DNA of 10,157 nt, taken from NCBI GenBank assembly GCA_947245315.1, contig CAMXNV010000069.1, positions 1 to 10,157 of the forward strand, given 5' to 3'. This stretch comes from an uncultured Oscillibacter sp. Lineage in GTDB: Bacteria > Bacillota > Clostridia > Oscillospirales > Oscillospiraceae. Under the pieces are notes generated by a model. The model did not search any database. It worked only from the letters and a program-made list of their open reading frames with translations, and had not been told where the DNA came from. The position numbers were made by a program, and so were the translations under genes. Positions 5,517-10,157 of the stretch are shown here, piece by piece (positions within the stretch are counted from its first letter, which is position 1; each line of letters begins with the position of its first letter).

Positions 5517-6691
5517 GCGAGGGAGGAGAGGGATTGGAGCTGGGGAGGTTTTACGGAGGATTTTAGGGTGACGGTGTCTTCCAGGATGGTCATGTCCTTC
5601 ATGGTGCTCAGGAGCTCCCGCATCTGCTTGCCGGACTGGGGGGCCCAGGTGCCGTTCTCGATGAGGGCCACCGTGCGGTTCCGGAGCCCGTGGGACTTGA
5701 GGTCCCGGAGAAGGTTCTCCATGGGGGTGTAAATCTCCCCGTTGTAGGTGGCGGAGGCAAAGACCAGGTGGCTGCACCGGAAGGCCTCGGCCACCAGGTA
5801 GGACACGTGGACGTGGGACACGTCGTAGAGGCGCACGTCCCGGACGCCGTTGTCCGCCAGCCGGGCCGCCAGAATCTCGGCGGCGTTTTCCGTGTTGCCG
5901 TAGATGGAGCCGCAGAAGATCGCCACCGTCTCGTCCTCGGGGGTGTAGGAGCTCCAGCGCTGGTACTTCTCCACGAACCAGCCGATGCTCTTCCGCCAGA
6001 TGGGCCCGTGGAGGGGGCAGACGAGCTGGATGTCCAGGCCCGCCGCCTTCTTCAGAAGGGTCTGGACCTGGGGGCCGTACTTGCCCACGATGTTGGTGTA
6101 GTAGCGCCGGGCGTCGGGGAGCCACTCGGCCTCGAAGTTCACCTCGTCGGCGAAGATGTTCCCGTTCAGGGCGCCGAAGGTGCCGAAGGCGTCGGCGGAA
6201 AAGAGGACCTTGTCCGTGGCGTCATAGGTGACCATGACCTCCGGCCAGTGGACCATGGGGGCCAGGACAAAGGTGAAGCTGTGCCGCCCGGTGGGGAGCA
6301 CGTCCCCCTCCTTCACCGCTGTGCAGCGGCCGGTGACGTCGGCGTCAAAGAACTGGCCGATCATGGAAATGGCCTTGGCGCTGGCCACAATCTGCGCCTC
6401 CGGGTGGGTGCGGAGCACCGCGCCCAGGGTGGAGCAGTGGTCCGGCTCCATGTGGTTCACGATCACGTAGTCCAGGGGGCGGCCCTGGAGGCCGTGCTCC
6501 AGGTTCTCGTAGAAGTGGGCCCCCACGGCGCTGTCCGCCGTGTCCAGGAGGACCGTCTTCTCGTCCAGAACCAGATAGGCGTTGTAGCTGACGCCCCGGG
6601 GAACGGGGAACACGTTCTCAAAGAGGCTGAGCCGCCGGTCGGAGCCGCCGATGAGGAGAATATCCGGGGTGATCTTCCGTACACAATGCAT
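5462..6691 (-). CDS. fprA: Flavodiiron protein (A-type flavoprotein, O2/NO reductase)
   Basis: A 409-residue cytoplasmic enzyme that reduces O2 to water and/or NO to N2O in anaerobes. The metallo-beta-lactamase-like domain (about 1-250) has every diiron ligand: HMEPDH (His80, Glu82, Asp84), His148 in MVHWPE, Asp167 in SADAFG and His228 in PLHGPIW. The flavodoxin domain (about 255-395) has the FMN loop GSIYGNTENAAE (261-272) and SATYNGE. There is no rubredoxin or NADH-oxidase extension, so a separate electron donor is needed. AAAGGAGAG precedes the ATG. The gene has its own promoter and a convergent terminator. The last about 18 residues (from LLFSRDVRLL to the end) are encoded by repeat sequence and go past where homologues usually end, so this tail is probably acquired and unimportant for catalysis. 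Confidence 0.95.
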   Translation of the reverse strand: MHCVRKITPDILLIGGSDRRLSLFENVFPVPRGVSYNAYLVLDEKTVLLDTADSAVGAHFYENLEHGLQGRPLDYVIVNHMEPDHCSTLGAVLRTHPEAQIVASAKAISMIGQFFDADVTGRCTAVKEGDVLPTGRHSFTFVLAPMVHWPEVMVTYDATDKVLFSADAFGTFGALNGNIFADEVNFEAEWLPDARRYYTNIVGKYGPQVQTLLKKAAGLDIQLVCPLHGPIWRKSIGWFVEKYQRWSSYTPEDETVAIFCGSIYGNTENAAEILAARLADNGVRDVRLYDVSHVHVSYLVAEAFRCSHLVFASATYNGEIYTPMENLLRDLKSHGLRNRTVALIENGTWAPQSGKQMRELLSTMKDMTILEDTVTLKSSVKPPQLQSLSSLALLFSRDVRLLASAKQEP

Positions 6692-6732
6692 GGTTTGCTC
6701 TCCTTTGCGTATGATATAGTTTTTGCAAGGTT

Positions 6733-6761
6733 AATCTACCCTAAATTCCCCGGTTTGTCAA
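6733..6761 (-). promoter_or_regulatory. Predicted promoter of the flavodiiron gene
   Basis: On the minus strand, TTGACA (6761-6756, perfect) and TAGATT (6738-6733, 4/6) are 17 nt apart. Transcription should start near 6726, giving a leader of about 35 nt before the ATG at 6691. No obvious operator palindrome is seen. Confidence 0.7.
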
Positions 6762-6837
6762 GGGTTTGAGGCAATAACAGGGACGCGCCTCCCCCAAAGA
6801 GGCCCGGCAGGCGGCCGCGCGCTCCAAAACACAGACA

Positions 6838-6872
6838 GGGGTACGAAGCGGCCCGTCTCCGCTCCATACCCC
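6838..6872 (-). terminator. Hairpin terminator of the DUF342 gene
   Basis: On the minus strand a 14-bp stem pairs GGGGTATGGAGCGG (6872-6859) with CCGCTTCGTACCCC (6851-6838), including two G-U pairs and a 7-nt loop. It lies 18 nt after the stop codon. The tail TGTCTGTGTTTT is only partly T-rich. On the plus strand the wobble pairs become A-C mismatches, supporting minus-strand use. Confidence 0.75.
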
Positions 6873-6889
6873 CGGCTTCCGTTCTCCTC

Positions 6890-8482
6890 TTACTCCAGGA
6901 CGATTCGATTCTCCTCGGCGTGAATATTGCAGTTTTCCTCTATCGTCGTCACCTCTTCCCTCAGCCTTCCGATCTGAACGTCCAGGGCGGGGTACAGCTT
7001 TTCACACCGGATCCGCCCCTTGCTCTTCCTGTTCAGCGCCTGGTTCACGGTCTTCAGCTGCGCCGCCAGCTCCTCCCGCTTCTTCATATAAAGCTCCCGC
7101 TGCTCCACAAGCTGGTCCAGCAGCGCTTTCTCCGTCTCCGAAATCCGGTTCCCCTTCCTCCTCAGGCCGGTGATGGGCTTCCACAGCTTTTCCAGAATCT
7201 CCTGGGTGCTTGCCAGCTCCTCCTTGAGCCGGTTCCAGGAGTCCGGGACATCCGGCGGATAGCCCACCGAAAACCGGCTGCGGCCCCCGGCCAGGTTGCC
7301 GATCCGCAGGCACAGCACGCTGTCCCCCGCCCGGATTAGGCTGTTTACAATCATGCCCCGCCCGCTCATAACATAGACCGTGCCGCCGCAGCGGATGGAG
7401 CTGTTCGAGACCGTCTCCGTAATCACGCTGGTCCCGGCGCTGATTTCCGCCTGTTCGATCACCGAGGCCTGGATTTGACCCGAGGCGCTTAAAAACGTCC
7501 TGCCCTCGGTTCCATAGACGCCCCGCTGCACGCGGATGGTCCCCCCGGTGGAGGTAACCCGGGCCTCTCCCACCCTTCCGTTGATCACGATCTCGCCGGA
7601 GGCCTCTATTTCAACGCCCCCGTCCACGTTTCCTCCGATATAGAGATTGCCGGAAATCTGGAGCGCCCCCTGGAATTGGTCCAGATCCCCCTCTATGATC
7701 TTCTGCGCATGAATGCAGAACAGATCGTTTTCAATATAGAGGATACCATCCGCACCGGCCAAGAGGGCCTGGCCTCCCCGTCCAATCTCCGTGTTTTTTC
7801 CCTGAGGCACGAGGGCGCAGGAGACCTCCGGCGGGGGGAGCGGCCGCCCCGTGACGTCCATCCCCTCTGTTCCGGCCCTCGGGGCCCGGATCAGGCAGAT
7901 GACGGAGCCCTTCCGGATGGGCTGGAGCTGAACGTCCTGGCTGAAGTCCGCCTCGCTTCCGCTCTGTACCTCCAGGCGCATATTCCTGCGCCGCTGGAAG
8001 AGCTCGGTCACCCTGCCGTCCTCTCCCGGCTGAGGGGGCTTCCCCTTGGCCACCGGGAATATGTGGAGATATCCAAATTCAAATTCCCGGCGGATCACGT
8101 TCTCCAGCACGCCGTAGCTGATGCCCTCATAGCAAAGATCGCCCAGGAACCGCTCCAGGCTGGTACCCTCTCCGCCGTTCTCCGGCGGGAGGAGGCAGGC
8201 GTAAGCGCTCATCCGGTCCGGCGACAGGAAAAAGACCGGCTCCGCCTTCATGGGGGCCAGCTCGCCCTCCATGGCCTTTTTGCGCCGGGCCCTGCACGCC
8301 TCTTTTAGGGCCCAGATAAACGCCTCCACCGTCTCGCTGTCTTCCGGGTACTGCTCCTTCGCCTCCGCACCGCTGGTCTCCAGCTCTGAAAACATCCTTC
8401 TGTAAGGAGTGGAATGAAATGCTTTTTTTTGCTGTTCGCCTGTCTCTTTTGAGATCAAACGATCAAAAATCGACACCTTCAT
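6890..8482 (-). CDS. DUF342/FapA-family polymer-forming protein
   Basis: A 530-residue cytoplasmic protein of the FapA (DUF342) family. The N-terminal part (about 100-225) has the family block FPVAKGKPPQPGEDGRV and GTEGMDVTGRPLPP. Residues about 240-400 form a Gly-rich, repeating beta-helix typical of the family (GDLDQFQGALQISGNLYIGG, ASGEIVINGRVGEA, AGTSVITETVSNSSI). Residues about 413-520 are a long coiled coil (RLKEELASTQEILEKL and on). The first about 95 residues look lineage-specific. Family members are linked to flagellar assembly or cell-envelope polymers in some bacteria, but no flagellar gene is near and the gene stands alone with its own promoter and terminator. The ATG at 8482 has only a weak AAGGCGGGG upstream. 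Molecular role unknown. Confidence 0.88.
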   Translation of the reverse strand: MKVSIFDRLISKETGEQQKKAFHSTPYRRMFSELETSGAEAKEQYPEDSETVEAFIWALKEACRARRKKAMEGELAPMKAEPVFFLSPDRMSAYACLLPPENGGEGTSLERFLGDLCYEGISYGVLENVIRREFEFGYLHIFPVAKGKPPQPGEDGRVTELFQRRRNMRLEVQSGSEADFSQDVQLQPIRKGSVICLIRAPRAGTEGMDVTGRPLPPPEVSCALVPQGKNTEIGRGGQALLAGADGILYIENDLFCIHAQKIIEGDLDQFQGALQISGNLYIGGNVDGGVEIEASGEIVINGRVGEARVTSTGGTIRVQRGVYGTEGRTFLSASGQIQASVIEQAEISAGTSVITETVSNSSIRCGGTVYVMSGRGMIVNSLIRAGDSVLCLRIGNLAGGRSRFSVGYPPDVPDSWNRLKEELASTQEILEKLWKPITGLRRKGNRISETEKALLDQLVEQRELYMKKREELAAQLKTVNQALNRKSKGRIRCEKLYPALDVQIGRLREEVTTIEENCNIHAEENRIVLE

Positions 8483-8559
8483 CCCCGCCTTTTTCTAAAC
8501 TTCGCATGGACAGCCGTCTTCCGCGCCCCGGCAGCCTGCGGCTTTACCGAATTAAATGC

Positions 8560-8588
8560 ATTGTATCATTTCCGGGGAGAATTATCAA
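8560..8588 (-). promoter_or_regulatory. Near-consensus promoter of the DUF342 gene
   Basis: On the minus strand, TTGATA (8588-8583, 5/6) and TACAAT (8565-8560, 5/6) are exactly 17 nt apart. Transcription should start near 8553, giving a leader of about 70 nt. The surrounding AT-rich patch stands out in GC-rich DNA. Confidence 0.8.
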
Positions 8589-8644
8589 GCATAATCGGCG
8601 AAGGGGGAGTATCCAACTGCGCATTTTAACAAGAGAAATTCGAC

Positions 8645-8730
8645 GTAGGGGCCGCCGCCTTCGGCGGCCCGTTCCTCTGAAACTGCCGGGGTATCCAGAG
8701 AACCAGGCGGCCCAAGGGGGCCGCCCCTAC
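8645..8730. repeat. Inverted-repeat element with two internal hairpins
   Basis: Outer ends GTAGGGG (8645-8651) and CCCCTAC (8724-8730) are inverted copies. Inside are two GC-rich hairpins: GGGCCGCCG/CGGCGGCCC (8649-8657 with 8662-8670, loop CCTT) and GGCGGCCC/GGGCCGCC (8706-8713 with 8718-8725). The form is that of a REP/MITE-like intergenic repeat, a type I recall as frequent in Oscillospiraceae genomes, but its copy number cannot be judged here. It lies in the 323-nt gap between the DUF342 gene and the broken regulator gene, just upstream of the DUF342 promoter. The rest of that gap shows no gene. Confidence 0.65.
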
Positions 8731-8805
8731 AGGATAAAATCTTCGAATGGGACACTCCTCGGCGAAGGAACCCTTTCCCTGCCGTTTTTCAGGAAATATC
8801 CTGAA

Positions 8806-9310
8806 TCAATCCCCCCGCGGCGTCTCCGGTCCCATGGCCCGGTGCAGCCTGGCCAGCCACTCCAGCAGCAGCGGGACATTCTTCCCGCTGTCGCCGTCGT
8901 TGTCCCGGGACAGGAGGCCGATGATCCTCTGAACATGGGCGAGCTCCTCCGGCGGGAAGTCCGCGAAGGGCGGCGGCGCGTCCGCCTCCAGGCGGAAGAG
9001 GTCAAACTGCGCCACGGCGGAGAGGAACGCGTAGGTCTTATAGGAAAACAGGCAGGAGACCATATCCAGGCTTCCGCCGGGGGCGGGGCGGAGGCTGTGG
9101 AAGTCGTACATAAACAGCACGCAGCAGCTCCCCGGCTCCAGTGGGTATTCCCGCCCGTTGACCAGCAGCGTCCCCCCCGGGCCCGTTGGGCTCCCGCAGG
9201 AGGCGGTTGATGTCGCTCTTGGTGAGGAAGAGGGTCTGGGCCCAGGAGTCGCAGGTGACGGACCGTTGGAAGCGCTCCGCCACCGGGGCCGCCGTCTGGG
9301 AGTCCATCAT
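8806..9310 (-). pseudogene. Frameshifted, truncated AraC-type regulator remnant (sensor half)
   Basis: Two minus-strand frames form one protein. The first starts at 9310 (MMDSQTAAPVAERF, then FLTKSDINRLLREPNGPGG). The second continues with TLLVNGREYPLEPGSCCVLF, then MYDFHSLRPAPGGSLDMVSC, and ends DNDGDSGKNVPLLLEWLARL and on to a stop at 8806. The switch falls in a run of seven C (9172-9178); six would keep the frame and give about 167 residues. The first half looks like the cupin-like sensor domain of AraC-family regulators (REYPLEPG, then a His-containing loop). The usual C-terminal pair of helix-turn-helix motifs is missing, and no frame downstream to 8727 restores it. It is either a decayed gene or a sequencing error plus a genuine short protein. 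The family call rests on pattern only. Confidence 0.55.
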
Positions 9311-9379
9311 CTTCCACCGGCCGCCTCAGAACCTGCTGGAGGCGGCTTCCCTGCCCGGGCCCCCTAGCGCGCCCGCGAG

Positions 9380-9422
9380 AAAAGCCTGTCTGGAAGCCAG
9401 ATTTCCGGCCTCCAAACAGGCT
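9380..9422 (-). terminator. Rho-independent terminator of the Crp/Fnr gene
   Basis: On the minus strand, AGCCTGTTTGGAGGCC (9422-9407) pairs with GGCTTCCAGACAGGCT (9398-9383) in a 16-bp stem with two G-U pairs and an 8-nt loop, ending in T4 (9383-9380). It begins only 7 nt after the stop codon. The stem sequence recalls the two terminators at 5226-5354 (GGCYGGYTTGGA-like). Confidence 0.85.
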
Positions 9423-9429
9423 CTGAATT

Positions 9430-10146
9430 TTAGCCGGAGCCGTTCTTACTCCGGGACATGTAAACCCCCAGCTCCCGCTGGGCCCGCCGGTACTGCTCCG
9501 CGCTGAAGGCGGCCTTCCCCCGCCGGATGGACAGCACGCCGTCCTTCACAAGCTGCGCGAGGGTGCGGTTGATGGTCTTCTCCGTCAGGCCCACCTCCTC
9601 GCTGATCTGCCGCCGGGTCTTGTTCAGCACCGCCTGGCCCGCCGCCGGGACGCCCTGCTCCTCCGCCTGGCGGACCAGGTATTTCAACAGCACATACTTG
9701 GCCGAGTAAAACAGCCGCTCCCCCCGGTTGTAGCTGGAGCAGTACAGCTTGGCGGCCACGTGGCGGCTCACCGCCCGGAGGAGGTCTATGTCCTGCCGGA
9801 GCCAGGCGTCGAAGGTCTCCACCGGCAGGAAGGCCAGGAGGCAGTCCGTCACCGTCTCGATGGTCACCGAGGTGGTGGCGGCCTCCGCCAGCAGGGTCAC
9901 CTCCCCGATGAAGGACACCGCCTCGTTCATCTCGATCATGAACACGTTTCCGTTCTCAAACTCGTTTACCACCCGGAAGGTCCCTTGCAGCAGGATGCCG
10001 ATCTGCTCCAGGGGGCTGTCCTTCTGGTGGATGAGGGCGTGGGCGGGGTAGGTCTTCAGCTGAAACCGGCCGTCCAGCTCCCCGGGTATCCGGGCGGTGA
10101 ATTCCCGCAGTCCCGGGGCCAGCTCCCGCAGCTCGGCGTAGCGCAT
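9430..10146 (-). CDS. Crp/Fnr-family transcriptional regulator
   Basis: A 238-residue regulator. The N-terminal cyclic-nucleotide-binding-like beta-barrel spans about 25-115 (LIHQKDSPLEQIGILLQGTF, then FIGEVTLLAEAATTSVTIETV). A long dimerisation helix follows (about 112-145), then a winged helix (about 150-225) with recognition segment RRQISEEVGLTEKTINRTLAQLVKDGVL. Only two cysteines are visible (in TDCLL and LYCSS), so an Fnr-type oxygen-sensing [4Fe-4S] cluster is unlikely. The effector is unknown. The ATG at 10146 is preceded by GAGGGAG, 4 nt away, at the window edge; no promoter is visible. It is transcribed alone, since a terminator follows directly. Targets cannot be told from this window. 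Confidence 0.9.
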   Translation of the reverse strand: MRYAELRELAPGLREFTARIPGELDGRFQLKTYPAHALIHQKDSPLEQIGILLQGTFRVVNEFENGNVFMIEMNEAVSFIGEVTLLAEAATTSVTIETVTDCLLAFLPVETFDAWLRQDIDLLRAVSRHVAAKLYCSSYNRGERLFYSAKYVLLKYLVRQAEEQGVPAAGQAVLNKTRRQISEEVGLTEKTINRTLAQLVKDGVLSIRRGKAAFSAEQYRRAQRELGVYMSRSKNGSG

Positions 10147-10157
10147 GGCGCTCCCTC

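Noticed and set aside
5690..6769. A 359-codon plus-strand frame opposite the flavodiiron gene
   Set aside because: The composition (Gly, Val, His, Ala rich) is typical of an antisense shadow, and the flavodiiron frame has all catalytic ligands.
7676..8308. A 210-codon plus-strand frame opposite the DUF342 gene
   Set aside because: No ribosome binding site and no domain; the minus-strand frame has clear family motifs and a matching promoter and terminator.
8727..9317. A 196-codon minus-strand frame spanning the regulator remnant
   Set aside because: Its translation is rich in Arg, Ser, Thr and Pro, typical of an off-frame. The two other frames carry the natural-looking protein sequence.
9430..10146. 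Calling the Crp-family protein an oxygen-sensing Fnr that controls the flavodiiron gene
   Set aside because: It has only two cysteines, too few for the Fnr cluster, and no clear Crp/Fnr box was seen at the flavodiiron promoter.

Overview
The window looks like a GC-rich, anaerobic, low-oxygen-adapted member of the Clostridia, most likely an Oscillospiraceae-type gut bacterium (Flavonifractor/Lawsonibacter-like). The reasons are strong AGGAGG-type ribosome binding sites, a GC-rich coding style, the ylxM-ffh-rpsP-khpA order, a flavodiiron oxygen/NO reductase, a lipoprotein thioredoxin paired with a NapH-like Fe-S membrane protein and a tiny CXXC peptide, and hairpin-rich intergenic repeats. This placement is inferred from gene content; no marker such as 16S rRNA is present.

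Layout. (1) 165-2639, plus strand: a promoter and a tight four-gene operon encoding a carboxymuconolactone decarboxylase-cupin fusion, a TlpA/ResA-like lipoprotein, a 50-residue CXXC membrane peptide that overlaps its upstream gene, and a NapH-type polyferredoxin membrane protein. It ends in a long hairpin. (2) 2710-5263, plus strand: a consensus promoter with a perfect palindrome at the predicted transcription start, then ylxM, ffh, rpsP and khpA (protein targeting and ribosome/RNA functions), then a strong terminator. The rimM-trmD-rplS genes that often follow in Firmicutes are absent. (3) 5113-5516: a non-coding block made of two convergent copies of the same module (palindrome, about 60 nt conserved GC-rich core, terminator), one serving khpA and one serving the flavodiiron gene. 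The right copy's palindrome appears to be split by 60 nt. (4) 5462-6761, minus strand: the flavodiiron protein with its own promoter. (5) 6838-8588, minus strand: a monocistronic DUF342/FapA-type protein with a near-consensus promoter and a terminator. (6) 8645-8730: a small inverted-repeat element with two internal hairpins. (7) 8806-9310, minus strand: a frameshifted and truncated gene resembling the sensor half of an AraC-type regulator. (8) 9380-10146, minus strand: a Crp/Fnr-family regulator with its terminator.

How the genes could work together. The first operon reads as an envelope thiol/electron-transfer unit: the Fe-S membrane protein could pass electrons, perhaps through the CXXC peptide, to the lipid-anchored thioredoxin outside the membrane. 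The role of the CMD-cupin protein in that unit is unknown. The SRP/ribosome operon is housekeeping. The flavodiiron protein is a cytoplasmic O2/NO detoxification enzyme. The most unusual material is non-coding: the paired 3'-end modules at 5113-5516 and the palindrome at the ylxM promoter.
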